Shown: one piece after another, positions 16,900-25,939 of the stretch
Numbering within the stretch: the first letter of the stretch is position 1
Layout: the number at the start of each line of letters is the position of its first letter
Source of the DNA: Salinicola lusitanus
Lineage (GTDB): Bacteria; Pseudomonadota; Gammaproteobacteria; Pseudomonadales; Halomonadaceae
DNA length: 64,000 bases
Reading direction: 5' to 3'
NCBI RefSeq assembly: GCF_003206045.1
Contig: NZ_PZJM01000006.1
Coordinates: 116,779-180,778, forward strand
Made by a program: the position numbers and the translations under genes
The notes under the pieces: generated by a model
What the model was told of the DNA's origin: nothing
The model's database searches: none
The model's input: only the letters and a program-made list of their open reading frames with translations

Positions 16900-19390
16900 A
16901 GTGACGCCTTCCAAGACGATGGTGTCAGCCGAGCATTATCTGGAGCGGTTGGCGCTCGAGGCGCAGGATCGGAACGAGCGGCGCAGGCTGCTCGCCAGCG
17001 ACCTGGACACCCATGACATGGCTTCGCTGCATGCCGCACTGGGCGGTGGCGAGGTCGACGAGGATGATCCGGCCGCCAGTTCGGTGGGCCGGCGTCTGGC
17101 TCTGGCCTACGCCGAGCCGCCGCTGGCACCGCCGGAAATCCTGAACACCGACGAGCACGGCATCACCCGGGTGAAGACGGCGCCGCCGCTGCAGCGTACG
17201 CCGCTGGCGCCCGAAGGGTGGTCGACCAACCCCTTCGTGCGATTCGGTCAGCGCTTCAAGAGCTGGGCAGGGCGAGGGTTTCGTCGCAAACATCGGGAGA
17301 GCAGACCAGCGCCGCGCTGGCAGATGATTGCCAGCGCGCGCCGCTGGGTACTGCTGGTGCTCATCTTTGGTCAGAGCTTCATCGCTGCCAACCAGATGCG
17401 CACGGTCTTGCCGGGCCAGGGACAGCAGTGGCTCGAGATCACCATCCTGGCACTGTTCGTGCTCCTGTTTGCCTGGGTCTCCGCGGGCTTCTGGACCGCG
17501 CTGATGGGCTTCTTCCAGTTGCTTCGCGGGCGTGACCGCTATGCCATCGACTCCGAAGTCGGTGACGAGCCGATTCCGGCGGACGCGCGTACCGCACTGC
17601 TGGTTCCCATCTGCAACGAAGACGTCCCCCGTGTCTTCGCCGGTGTCCGGGCGACCATCGAGTCGTTGCGCCAGAGCGGCAATGGTCAGCACTTCGACGT
17701 GTTCATCCTGAGCGACACCTTCGATCCCGACATCGCGATTCAGGAAACCCATGCTTGGTTGGCGTTGTGCCGCGATCTCGAGGCGTTCGGCCAGGTCTTC
17801 TATCGACGTCGTCAGCGTCGGGTGAAGCGCAAGAGCGGCAACCTCGACGACTTCTGTCGCCGCTGGGGGGCCTGCTACCGCTACATGCTGGTGCTGGATG
17901 CCGATAGCGTGATGAGCGGTGCCTGCCTGACCCGCCTGGTTCAGATGATGGAAGCGCATCCGGATGCCGGTATCGTGCAGACCGCGCCGCGGGCTTCCGG
18001 GCGAATGAACCTCTACGCCCGCATGCAGCAGTTCGCGACCCGCGTCTACGGCCCTCTGTTCACCGCGGGACTGCATTTCTGGCAGCTCGGTGAGTCGCAC
18101 TACTGGGGGCATAACGCCATCATTCGCATGGCGCCGTTCATGCGCCACTGCATGTTGGCACCGCTGCCCGGCAAGGGCTCCATGTCCGGGGAAATCCTGT
18201 CGCACGACTTCGTCGAGGCAGCCCTGATGCGGCGTGCCGGCTGGGGCGTCTGGATCGCCTACGAGCTGGATGGCAGCTATGAGGAGATGCCGCCGAACCT
18301 GCTCGACGAGCTCAATCGGGATCGGCGCTGGTGTCACGGCAACCTGATGAATTTCAGGCTGTTCCTCTCCAAAGGTATTCACCCCGTTCATCGGGCCGTG
18401 TTCCTGACGGGGCTGATGTCCTATATCTCCGCACCGCTCTGGTGTCTGTTTCTGGTGCTGTCGACGGCCTTGCTTGCCGTTCACACGCTGAGTACGCCCA
18501 ATTATTTCCCGGAACCGGGGATGATGTTTCCGGTGTGGCCCCAGTGGAACCCGACGCTGGCCGTGGGCCTGTTCGGTGCTACCGCGACGCTGCTGTTCCT
18601 GCCCAAGGTATTGAGCGTGATCCTGGTGTGGGTCCAGGGGAGTCGTCAGTTCGGTGGGCCGCTCAAGGTACTGGCGAGCATGGTCCTGGAGTCGCTGTTC
18701 TCGATGGCATTGGCCCCTGTGCGAATGCTGTTCCACACGCGTTTCGTGCTGACCTCTATCATGGGGTGGGCGATCCAGTGGCGCTCGCCGTCACGGGAGA
18801 ACAGCGACACGACCTGGGGCGATGCGATTCGCAATCACTGGAGCCAGACACTCATCGGCGCCGTCTGGGCGGTGGGCGTCTACTTCATGGAACCGACGTT
18901 CCTGTGGTGGCTGTCGCCCATCGTGGGGGCCATGATGATCTCGATACCGGTATCCGCGCTCTCCAGTCGCGTCTCTCTCGGCAGCGCCTGCTTCCGGGCG
19001 CGACTGTTTCGGATTCCCGAGGAGACGCATCCGCCACGGGTGCTGCGCAGGATGGTGCGCCACCTGGGCAGGATGAACGCGGCCGCGCCCACGCCGAATT
19101 TCGTCCAGATAGTGGTGGACCCGGTATCGAACGCACTGGCGACCGCGCTCGGCACCTCGCGACATGGTCATGCCGAGCCGTTGAAGCGGCGGCGCCACGA
19201 GCGCGTGAGCCGGGCGCTCAAGCAGGGGCCGGCTTCGATGAACAACCTCGAGCGCCTGGCGTTTCTGGATGATCCGGTGATGCTCTCCCAGCTGCACTGG
19301 CGGGTCTGGGGCGATGCCGAGGCACACCATGGCTGGCACGAGCACGGCTTGCCGTCGAGAGCCTCACTGCGGGTGCCGGCGTTCGGTTGA
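16892..19390 (+). CDS. opgH: Glucans glucosyltransferase OpgH (MdoH)
   Basis: An 832-residue inner-membrane GT2 enzyme that polymerises UDP-glucose into the linear backbone of periplasmic glucans. Membrane helices near residues 145-170 and 185-215 come before a cytoplasmic catalytic domain with [44 protein letters not shown] and [12 protein letters not shown] (the Q/R-x-x-R-W acceptor block). Several helices and a basic C-terminal tail follow. Length matches the family (~850). It is translationally coupled to opgG and ends before a strong hairpin. Confidence 0.95.
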   Translation: MAEVTPSKTMVSAEHYLERLALEAQDRNERRRLLASDLDTHDMASLHAALGGGEVDEDDPAASSVGRRLALAYAEPPLAPPEILNTDEHGITRVKTAPPLQRTPLAPEGWSTNPFVRFGQRFKSWAGRGFRRKHRESRPAPRWQMIASARRWVLLVLIFGQSFIAANQMRTVLPGQGQQWLEITILALFVLLFAWVSAGFWTALMGFFQLLRGRDRYAIDSEVGDEPIPADARTALLVPICNEDVPRVFAGVRATIESLRQSGNGQHFDVFILSDTFDPDIAIQETHAWLALCRDLEAFGQVFYRRRQRRVKRKSGNLDDFCRRWGACYRYMLVLDADSVMSGACLTRLVQMMEAHPDAGIVQTAPRASGRMNLYARMQQFATRVYGPLFTAGLHFWQLGESHYWGHNAIIRMAPFMRHCMLAPLPGKGSMSGEILSHDFVEAALMRRAGWGVWIAYELDGSYEEMPPNLLDELNRDRRWCHGNLMNFRLFLSKGIHPVHRAVFLTGLMSYISAPLWCLFLVLSTALLAVHTLSTPNYFPEPGMMFPVWPQWNPTLAVGLFGATATLLFLPKVLSVILVWVQGSRQFGGPLKVLASMVLESLFSMALAPVRMLFHTRFVLTSIMGWAIQWRSPSRENSDTTWGDAIRNHWSQTLIGAVWAVGVYFMEPTFLWWLSPIVGAMMISIPVSALSSRVSLGSACFRARLFRIPEETHPPRVLRRMVRHLGRMNAAAPTPNFVQIVVDPVSNALATALGTSRHGHAEPLKRRRHERVSRALKQGPASMNNLERLAFLDDPVMLSQLHWRVWGDAEAHHGWHEHGLPSRASLRVPAFG

Positions 19391-19412
19391 CCTGACAGCG
19401 ACGCCTTCGTCG

Positions 19413-19446
19413 GGCAGGAGGGTCGACAAAAGTTGACCCTCTTGCC
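19413..19446 (+). terminator. Long hairpin after opgH
   Basis: A 15-base stem (19413-19427 with 19432-19446) containing two G-U pairs around an AAAA loop, 22 bases after the opgH stop. It is followed by GGTTATTCTTCG, a weak T tract. Probable end of the opgGH transcript. Confidence 0.55.
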
Positions 19447-19520
19447 GGTTATTCTTCGAAGATTCGGCGATTGGTGACTATGCTTGAGCAAGGCGGTATC
19501 GAGCCGCTTGCCGGTTATTC
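19441..19520 (+). repeat. 14-base direct repeat before the GlsB-like gene
   Basis: CTTGCCGGTTATTC occurs at 19441-19454 and again at 19507-19520, 66 bases apart. The first copy overlaps the descending arm of the opgH hairpin; the second ends 28 bases before the GlsB-like start. The exact repeat is seen; no function is assigned. Confidence 0.8.
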
Positions 19521-19548
19521 AATCCGAAGGGAATCAAGGAGTAGGACT

Positions 19549-19791
19549 ATGGGCTTTATCTTGTGGCTGATCATCGGCGGCATTGCTGGCTGGATCGCCG
19601 GTAAGGTTATGCGTGGCGGCGGCTTCGGTATCCTCGGCAACATCGTCGTCGGCATCGTCGGCGCCGTGATCGGCGGCTTCCTGTTCAGCCTGCTGGGGTT
19701 GTCGTCGAACGGGTTGATCGGATCACTGGTCGTCGCCACCATCGGGGCGATAATCCTGTTGTGGATCGTTGCCAAGGTCAAGAAGGCATAG
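19549..19791 (+). CDS. GlsB/YeaQ/YmgE-family small membrane protein
   Basis: An 80-residue inner-membrane protein with three glycine-rich hydrophobic segments. GFILWLIIGGIAGWIAGKVM, GGGFGILGNIVVGIVGAVIGG and LIGSLVVATIGAIILLWIV are the standard pattern of the transglycosylase-associated/GlsB family, which is induced by osmotic, acid or cell-wall stress; its molecular role is unknown. The frame is open from 19471, but AAGGAG just upstream of the ATG at 19549 and the family length fix the start. A strong hairpin follows, so it is its own transcript. Confidence 0.92.
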   Translation: MGFILWLIIGGIAGWIAGKVMRGGGFGILGNIVVGIVGAVIGGFLFSLLGLSSNGLIGSLVVATIGAIILLWIVAKVKKA

Positions 19792-19838
19792 CACGGATTC
19801 ATATCTCGATCGGCCATGCTGATCGATTGTCGTGACGG

Positions 19839-19862
19839 ACGGCCGCGCTTCTGCGCGGCCGT
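19839..19862 (+). terminator. Hairpin after the GlsB-like gene
   Basis: A perfect ten-base stem (ACGGCCGCGC/GCGCGGCCGT) with loop TTCT, 47 bases past the stop. The trailing T tract is short (GCCGGTTTAG). Confidence 0.6.
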
Positions 19863-19917
19863 GCCGGTTTAGGGCGAGCGCGATGCGCCGCTGACGTGTC
19901 TACCCGGTAGAATCAGG

Positions 19918-19923
19918 TACACT
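19918..19923 (+). promoter_or_regulatory. Possible -10 box of the acyltransferase gene
   Basis: TACACT, 32 bases before the ATG at 19956. A second candidate, TAGAAT, is at 19908-19913. Neither has a convincing -35. If used, it gives a leader of about 25 bases and would make the upstream TTG at 19932 nearly leaderless, which favours the ATG. Confidence 0.3.
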
Positions 19924-19955
19924 AGCGCCTTTTGACGGCCAGAGATCTGCAACGG

Positions 19956-21236
19956 ATGCTTGATTCATCGACCGCCACGCGCAAAGAACGTTTTATAGGG
20001 CTCGAATGGCTGCGTTTCCTGCTCGGCCTCTATATCGTCATTTTCCACACGCTCCATAACTATCCCTCCATACGTGAATGGTCGCATTACGTGACCGATA
20101 TCGGTTTTTTCTCGACCAGTGCGTTCTTCGTGCTATCCGGCTTTCTGCTGACGCATGTCTACCTCGACTCCTCCGATCAGATGCGCGAGCCACGCAAGAG
20201 CTTCTGGCTGAAGCGGTTCTCGAATCTTTATCCCATTCATATCGGATCGCTGATCCTTGCCATGTCGGTCTCGGCGCTGGTCGGCTATCTGGCGATAGCG
20301 CCGGGGGATAGCGATATCTCGCTGAGATTCGTGGTCTACGACGTCAACAACGATATCGGTCAGCTGGACTGGAAAAGTCTCAATCACACCATGGGATCGC
20401 TGGAAACCGGTATCAACCTGCTGCTCAACCTGACCCTGTTGCACGCCTGGAACCCGCTGTACCTGACTTTCAATCCGCCGTCCTGGTCGATTTCGGCGCT
20501 GTTCTTCTTCTATCTGACATTCCCCTGGCTGGCGCCTCGCCTGCGTCGAGTGCGGAACCCCCGTCGCGCCATGCTGCTGGTCAATCTGATCTATCTGATC
20601 CCGCCGCTGTACGTGATCCTGACGACAGACTACGGCGTGCCGGAAACCGGCATTCTGCATCGCAATCCGTTGATTCGCCTTCCCGAGTTCGTCGCCGGAA
20701 TTTTGCTCTGCACTTTCTACGCGCAGCGCAAGGCGCAGGGACGGCTGATGTCTTCCGGTCAGTGCTGGTTGACGCTGATGGCGGTTGCGGCAAGTGTCGT
20801 GGCCGCGGTCTATCTGCTGGGGTTGGGACATGCGTGGTACTACGTCCTGCACAATGGCCTGCTGCTGCCTTCCCAGCTGGCACTGATCTATGTGGCGGCG
20901 CACTGGGGTGAGCCTCGCGACCCCCGGCTGATGCGGCTGGCCTCCAGATTGGGCGGCGCATCGCTGCCGATGTTCGCGCTGCATGTGCCACTCTACGCGG
21001 TTTTTTCGCGTGTCGAGCGCGTGCTCTCCGGTGATCCCGGCCTGTGTCTGACGGATTTCAGAGGCTGTCTGGCGGCGGCGGGAGAGTTGCACCTGTGGCT
21101 CTATCCGCTGTTCCTGATTCTGACCGTGCTGTTCTGTGTACTCTTCCAGGAGCAGTTCGTGGTACGGGTCAGAAAATTCCTGCTACGCCGTCTTCTGGGC
21201 AAGGCGCCGCGCACTCACGCCGAGAAGATGAGCTGA
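19956..21236 (+). CDS. Acyltransferase-3 family membrane protein (OafA/OpgC-like)
   Basis: A 426-residue protein with about ten membrane helices. GLEWLRFLLGLYIVIFHTLHNY carries the conserved early histidine of family 3, and FFSTSAFFVLSGFLLTHVYL with a downstream RFSNLYPIHI continues the signature. Such enzymes move acetyl, succinyl or similar groups across the inner membrane onto surface or periplasmic glycans. Because opgGH is next door, an OpgC-like decoration of periplasmic glucans is a reasonable guess, though E. coli OpgC is more distant than OafA-type members. An in-frame TTG at 19932 is an alternative start. Confidence 0.8.
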   Translation: MLDSSTATRKERFIGLEWLRFLLGLYIVIFHTLHNYPSIREWSHYVTDIGFFSTSAFFVLSGFLLTHVYLDSSDQMREPRKSFWLKRFSNLYPIHIGSLILAMSVSALVGYLAIAPGDSDISLRFVVYDVNNDIGQLDWKSLNHTMGSLETGINLLLNLTLLHAWNPLYLTFNPPSWSISALFFFYLTFPWLAPRLRRVRNPRRAMLLVNLIYLIPPLYVILTTDYGVPETGILHRNPLIRLPEFVAGILLCTFYAQRKAQGRLMSSGQCWLTLMAVAASVVAAVYLLGLGHAWYYVLHNGLLLPSQLALIYVAAHWGEPRDPRLMRLASRLGGASLPMFALHVPLYAVFSRVERVLSGDPGLCLTDFRGCLAAAGELHLWLYPLFLILTVLFCVLFQEQFVVRVRKFLLRRLLGKAPRTHAEKMS

Positions 21237-21368
21237 CGTCCGCTGCTCGGTCGCGCGCCGGCCATCGGCGCGCGACGACCTTTCCGTTATACTATGCCGC
21301 CGCAAGCGCACTGCCACGAGCCACTTCGGCAGTGAGCGCAAGCCGTCTCTCGTAGCACGAGGTTTCTC

Positions 21369-23825
21369 TTGAGCGAACTTCTCGTCCCGTGGTGGGCCCA
21401 GCAGCTGACGCTGTGTGGCTGGCCTCTCGTCAGCGATCCCCGACTGGCGCTCGATGCCGTCCAGGCGCACTCGCGCCTGCAGTCACTGGGGGTCGGGGGG
21501 CGCGACGAGTTTGCCTGGCGCCTGTGGGAGAGCGGTGGCGACGCTCGGTCACCATCGTTCGCCCGGTTGGCGGCCCTGGAGCTGCTCGCGCTCGGGAGTG
21601 CGGCAAATTGGATTCGCTCCCCCTGTACCGACGCCTGGCTTGCCATGCTGGCCCGCGGCATTGTCGCTCAGGCGCCCACGCTCAAGGCCTGGCTGCAGTC
21701 GCTCGCCCCCTTGAACGACCCGGCGCTGGATGCCGCCGGGCGCGAGCTTCTGGCTCGCGAGCGTCAGCAGCGTGGCGTCTCATGGTCTGCGCTTCGCCAC
21801 CGCCTCAAGTCCATCGATTCACCGGCATCCCAGGATGCCGCCGGATTCGATTCTCTCCCGTCCCTGTCTGCCGATCTCTGGCCGGAAGGCCTGTGGCGAG
21901 CCAGGGCTGCCATGGCGCCGGTACTGGCCTGGCCGGTCGATATCCCGCTCGAGGAACAGCGCCAGTACCGGACGCTGCTGCGCGAGCAGGACGACGTCGG
22001 GGGGCGTGAAGAGCTCATGGCGCTGCTGTTCTGGCTCGCGGGGCAGGGGCATCGCTATGGCTGGGATCTGGACGCCGTGCGGATGTCACGTCAACGCCCC
22101 GAGGCGCAGCTCGAGTGGCTCTCGGGATTGAACGATCAGCACGATTATGGTCGCGTGCTGCTGGCGTTCCTGGCCGATGCGGAGCCGCTGGAGTGGGCGG
22201 CATGGGACTGGTTCCGACTCATCGATCAGGCGTATCTCGGCCACTGCGCCGGGTGGCTGACGACGCAGGAGGCGGAGCAGTTCGCGAGCCATGGCATCGA
22301 CCTCCTGCAGCAGCGCTATGCGGACTGGGAGGCAGCGGCTCGGGCGTATCAACGGGGGCGCAGCCTGTTCGAGGGGCGAGACCTGCGGCCCGTCTTCGAT
22401 GAGGAGTGGGGTGGCCTGCTCTCCGCCGACACCAGTCCATGGGCGGTCCCGCTCGCCGATACGCTGGAGGAGGGGTTGCGCGAGTCGTCCCGCGAGTTCG
22501 TTCGTCAGTACCGCCAGGATCCCGGCTGCTGGGTATTGAGCGTCGCCTCGATCCGCGACCCGGATCTGATCCACCGTCGATCCCTCGGCGAAGCGTTGGG
22601 ACCGGAACGGGTCCAGGAGGCGGAGCGCTATCTCGAAGAGGTGCTGGGCCTGCGTCGGGAAGAGGGCACCGCGGGGCTGGCGAGGTTCTGGATGCCGGCA
22701 CAGGCGCATCACCTCAACCAACTGGCCGCCGACTCCCGCCATACCGCCACTCGCCGGTCGCCGCCGGGGGCATCGCGGCGGTTGGCCGTCTGCGCGGATC
22801 ACGCGGCGACGATCACGATGGCGGAAAAGTACGCGTTCTATCTGGTGATGGCGTCGGACAGCGGGCGCTATTCGACCGTCGAGATCGAGGCTCTGGCGCA
22901 GTCGCTGTGTGACGTGCTGAGTCGCTTCTACCGCGACGCCGAGAGTCTGCTCTCGGCATGGCAAGCCTGGGAAACCGTCCTGAGCGAGGATGAAACGCCG
23001 GAGGAGGTGTCGCTGGCGGACGATATCGCCTGGCATCGGCGCGATCCCGGCTCCCCCTTTCACTGGCTGACCCCGTCGCGGTCGCTGACGTGGCTCGAGC
23101 CGGGGGTGCGGCCGACGTTGACGCGGTTCACCGCGATCTCGCTGGCAGGACCGCTCAACGAAGCGCTATGGCAGGCGCCGCAGCCGCTGGCACCCCAAGA
23201 CAGAGAAGCGCTGGGGGAGTGGGTCGAACATCAGTATGCCCTGCAGGGTGCCGCGGGGCTGGTCGACTTCCTGGATTTCCTGGCCGAGGCGGGAGACCGG
23301 CAGGACTATCAGATCAACTATGCTCCCTACACCCTGAATCGTACTCGCCTGGAAGCGGAAATCGCGATTCTCGAATCGGGGGCATGCGCGGAAGAGGACC
23401 GCGTCCACCTGATGCGGCTGAAGCACGTGCGGGACAATGCCTGTCACTGCAACGATCAGGACATGACGGCATGGGATATCGCGCAGCTGGTCGATCTGGC
23501 GCTGGCTGGTCGGCAGCTCGACTGGCTCTCCGAGGATCGCCTCGCGCACTATCTCGATGCCGCCATGCGCCTGGCGGAGCGCCACTACAGCAACTGGCGG
23601 GATTATGCCGAAGGGCTGTACAGCGGCTTCGGATTCTTCATGGACGACACGCCGGAGCGCGAAGCTTTCCTGCAGCGCTTTCGCGAAGCGCTCACTGCCT
23701 GGCTGGAGGCGGAGCCTCTACTGGCCGGCGCCTGGGCGAGTCTCGATTTTCCGGGCAGCCCCATGACGCACTGGACATCACTTCATGTCGACATTCTTCC
23801 CGGCGAACCCAGTCTTTTACATTAA
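21369..23825 (+). CDS. Large protein with two DUF1266-like regions, function unknown
   Basis: An 818-residue, tryptophan- and acid-rich protein without a signal peptide or membrane helix, so probably cytoplasmic. Residues ~276-345 (AAWDWFRLIDQAYLGHCAGW then YADWEAAARAYQRGRSLFEG) and ~700-775 (TAWDIAQLVDLALAGRQLDW then YSNWRDYAEGLYSGFGFFMD) share one plan: W-D-(I/F)-x-x-L-(I/V)-D, a small-residue helix, then W-x-x-(Y/A)-A-x-x-Y-x-x-G. This is the DUF1266 (YbeR/YbeU-like) pattern. The start is TTG at 21369, six bases after ACGAGG. It is monocistronic, with a strong terminator after it. No molecular function is known for the family. Confidence 0.8.
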   Translation: MSELLVPWWAQQLTLCGWPLVSDPRLALDAVQAHSRLQSLGVGGRDEFAWRLWESGGDARSPSFARLAALELLALGSAANWIRSPCTDAWLAMLARGIVAQAPTLKAWLQSLAPLNDPALDAAGRELLARERQQRGVSWSALRHRLKSIDSPASQDAAGFDSLPSLSADLWPEGLWRARAAMAPVLAWPVDIPLEEQRQYRTLLREQDDVGGREELMALLFWLAGQGHRYGWDLDAVRMSRQRPEAQLEWLSGLNDQHDYGRVLLAFLADAEPLEWAAWDWFRLIDQAYLGHCAGWLTTQEAEQFASHGIDLLQQRYADWEAAARAYQRGRSLFEGRDLRPVFDEEWGGLLSADTSPWAVPLADTLEEGLRESSREFVRQYRQDPGCWVLSVASIRDPDLIHRRSLGEALGPERVQEAERYLEEVLGLRREEGTAGLARFWMPAQAHHLNQLAADSRHTATRRSPPGASRRLAVCADHAATITMAEKYAFYLVMASDSGRYSTVEIEALAQSLCDVLSRFYRDAESLLSAWQAWETVLSEDETPEEVSLADDIAWHRRDPGSPFHWLTPSRSLTWLEPGVRPTLTRFTAISLAGPLNEALWQAPQPLAPQDREALGEWVEHQYALQGAAGLVDFLDFLAEAGDRQDYQINYAPYTLNRTRLEAEIAILESGACAEEDRVHLMRLKHVRDNACHCNDQDMTAWDIAQLVDLALAGRQLDWLSEDRLAHYLDAAMRLAERHYSNWRDYAEGLYSGFGFFMDDTPEREAFLQRFREALTAWLEAEPLLAGAWASLDFPGSPMTHWTSLHVDILPGEPSLLH

Positions 23826-23887
23826 CGCCGTTCATTAACCGAGAACACTCGCCAAAGCGTTTTCAATGACATATGATCTCCGCTGTG

Positions 23888-23920
23888 CTACGCCCGCTGG
23901 AAAGAGGGCGTGGCTTTTTT
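23888..23920 (+). terminator. Terminator after the DUF1266-like gene
   Basis: An eight-base stem (23888-23895 with 23906-23913, one G-U pair) with a ten-base loop, followed by CTTTTTT. Clear Rho-independent form. Confidence 0.88.
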
Positions 23921-24085
23921 CTGTCCGATTGATCATGATTCGAGCCCAATACAGGCCGTTCTGGCGGTGACACCTCGTCGAGGTGTGTCACCACCACAGC
24001 GACTCCAATTCGCCGGATGATTCGTCATGAGTCGTCGCAAGAGGCGGTGCCCGTAATGGCTCACAGGCGAACGAGGTCGCGCTGA

Positions 24086-24697
24086 ATGCTAAGACGCACA
24101 GCCATGGGGTTGGCACTGGCGATAGTCATATCCGGTTGCTCCGCCCCCGTGAAACAACAACAAGTCAACGCGCAGTATTCACTTCCCCTGGTCAAGACTC
24201 GCACCGTTGCGGTCGACATTCCCAAGAGCGTCCCACCGGCACCCCAGAAGATCCGGGACTTCCGGCCGCAGAGCGTCTCCCCGGCGCTAATACGCAAGGC
24301 CCTGCTGGATGAACATCAACGGTGGGTCGGAACGCCTTACGTGCTCGGCGGAACGACGCACCGTGGCATCGACTGCTCTGCGCTGATGCAGCACATATTC
24401 GGTGAAGCCTTCGCTTTCGAGCTGCCGCGGACGACCGAAGAACAGGTTCTGGAAGGTAATCGGATCGCGGAACAGAATCTCAAGGCAGGGGATCTGGTCT
24501 TCTTCCAGCCGCCTGGACCCTACAACCATGTCGGCGTCTACGTGGGCGACGGCTACTTTCTTCACGCCTCCTCGTCGCAAGGGGTGAAGCTGTCTCGCCT
24601 CGATAACGTCTACTGGAAGCGATATTACTGGCAAGCGCGCCGTCCGGTCGAACGAACACAACTGGCTCAGCGGGTCATGCTGGCCAAAGAAGGTTGA
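24086..24697 (+). CDS. NlpC/P60 family lipoprotein, peptidoglycan endopeptidase
   Basis: A 203-residue outer-membrane lipoprotein. The leader ends in a lipobox (IVISGC, lipidated C18). Residues ~80-190 form an NlpC/P60 domain with the catalytic cysteine in GIDCSALMQHIF and histidine in YNHVGVYVGDGYFLHAS, as in Spr/MepS and NlpC, which cut D-Glu-mDAP or mDAP-D-Ala bonds in murein. Length and layout fit the Spr/MepS type. It is a single-gene unit with a terminator 100 bases downstream. Confidence 0.9.
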   Translation: MLRRTAMGLALAIVISGCSAPVKQQQVNAQYSLPLVKTRTVAVDIPKSVPPAPQKIRDFRPQSVSPALIRKALLDEHQRWVGTPYVLGGTTHRGIDCSALMQHIFGEAFAFELPRTTEEQVLEGNRIAEQNLKAGDLVFFQPPGPYNHVGVYVGDGYFLHASSSQGVKLSRLDNVYWKRYYWQARRPVERTQLAQRVMLAKEG

Positions 24698-24794
24698 ATC
24701 GGGGCAGGCCGCGCGCTGGGGATCCCCGTCGCGATCTCGCCCCGGTACCCGTTCCACCGGGGGCGCGGCATCGGATCGGCGCAACACGAGCATG

Positions 24795-24825
24795 AAAAAA
24801 GGGCAGCCTCCTGGCTGCCCTTTTT
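24795..24825. terminator. Bidirectional terminator between NlpC-like and SlyD-like genes
   Basis: AAAAAA, stem GGGCAGCC/GGCTGCCC with a TCCT loop, then TTTTT. It is symmetric and serves both convergent genes. Confidence 0.9.
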
Positions 24826-24883
24826 CGTGGAGGGCGTACCCCCACCGATCGAACTGACCTCCGGCGGGAGGCCTGTTCGACGA

Positions 24884-25366
24884 TCAGTGCTCGTGACCAC
24901 CTTCGCCATGGACGTGGCCATGGGACACTTCTTCTTCGGTCGCTTCCCGCACTTCGGCAATCTCGACATCGAAGTTCAGCTTCTCGCCAGCCAGGGGGTG
25001 GTTGCCGTCGACCGTCACGGTGTCGCCTTCCACCTTGGTGACGGTGACCATCAACGGTCCTTCCTGGGTCTGAGCCTGGAACTGCATGCCGGGCTCGACA
25101 GCGTCAACGCCCTGAAAGGCGTCCCGCGGAACTTCCTGGACCAGTGCCGGCTGGACTTCGCCGTACCCTTCGCTCGGCGCGACGGCGACCTGAAGCTTGT
25201 CACCGCTTCCGTGGCCCTCGAGTTCTTTCTCGAGCCCCGGAATGATGTTGCCCGCACCGTGTAGATAGGTCAGCGGATCGCGACCTTCGGAACTGTCCAG
25301 GACCTCTCCTGCATCATTGGTCAATGTATAGTGGAACGCGACCACGGAGTTCTGGGCAATCTGCAT
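24884..25366 (-). CDS. FKBP-type peptidyl-prolyl isomerase, SlyD-like
   Basis: A 160-residue cytoplasmic prolyl isomerase and chaperone. SVVAFHYTLTNDAGEVLDSS, PLTYLHGAGNIIPGLEKEL and PSEGYGEV form the split FKBP domain, with an insert-in-flap chaperone domain between (~residues 70-120) and NHPLAGEKLNFDVEI closing it. The tail HGHVHGEGGHEH is a short metal-binding histidine cluster, as in SlyD, which delivers nickel in enterics. The frame opens at 25399, but AAAGG before the ATG at 25366 and the family N-terminus decide the start. Confidence 0.9.
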   Translation of the reverse strand: MQIAQNSVVAFHYTLTNDAGEVLDSSEGRDPLTYLHGAGNIIPGLEKELEGHGSGDKLQVAVAPSEGYGEVQPALVQEVPRDAFQGVDAVEPGMQFQAQTQEGPLMVTVTKVEGDTVTVDGNHPLAGEKLNFDVEIAEVREATEEEVSHGHVHGEGGHEH

Positions 25367-25565
25367 CTCGGAACCTTTGCGTTTGTGCATGTCTGTCACA
25401 TCCTAACGCGCCACGGCCTTCCTGTCAGGTCGCAATGACCGTGAAGTCGGGCCGATCGGGCGCTTATCTCGAACGGCGTCCCTGGTAGTTGCGCCACTTC
25501 GAGGGTGTGGTTACCCTGACGTCACGACCAATTACCGTGATTTTGCGGCCGAGGAGAAGTTCGTC

Positions 25566-25853
25566 ATGACCGTGTTCGTCGTTTGGCTCGTTGCCTTCGC
25601 CGTTTTTCTCTTTCTACTTCTCAAGGCTTGGGATGGGGCGCTTGGCGCGATGGTCAAACGCCGGTTGCCGACCCAGTTGCAGGGGGAACCCGCCCAGGAC
25701 CGCTGGGTCATGTCGACCGCGCTGGCGGTGCTCGGCGCGACGTTCATCATCAAGCCGGTATCCATGCTCCTGACCTTGATTCTGCTGGCCATCGGGATCT
25801 GGGTGGGGCTGCGCGTCGCCTGCTGGGCGGTGCGCAAAGCCAAGCTGCACTGA
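25566..25853 (+). CDS. Small membrane protein of unknown function
   Basis: A 95-residue protein with hydrophobic segments at residues 2-20 (VFVVWLVAFAVFLFLLLKAW) and ~52-90 (two closely spaced helices, SMLLTLILLAIGIWVGLRV among them), and a basic C-terminus. I do not recognise a family. GAGGAG precedes the ATG by nine bases and codon use matches the neighbours, so it is likely real. It converges with the LpxR-like gene across a strong hairpin. Confidence 0.75.
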   Translation: MTVFVVWLVAFAVFLFLLLKAWDGALGAMVKRRLPTQLQGEPAQDRWVMSTALAVLGATFIIKPVSMLLTLILLAIGIWVGLRVACWAVRKAKLH

Positions 25854-25890
25854 ATAGGGTCTTGGTCGCCTGGAGCGGCCCATGCAGGTA

Positions 25891-25919
25891 GACGGGCGAT
25901 GCCGACGGCATCGCCCGTC
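25891..25919. terminator. Strong hairpin between convergent genes
   Basis: A perfect 13-base stem (GACGGGCGATGCC with its complement) around a three-base loop, followed on the plus strand by GTGATTTCTGG. Shared by the small membrane protein and the LpxR-like gene. Confidence 0.65.
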
Positions 25920-25939
25920 GTGATTTCTGGATCCGCGGC

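Noticed and set aside
16925..18736. 603-codon minus-strand open frame over opgH
   Set aside because: Shadow of opgH, whose GT2 motifs are complete on the plus strand.
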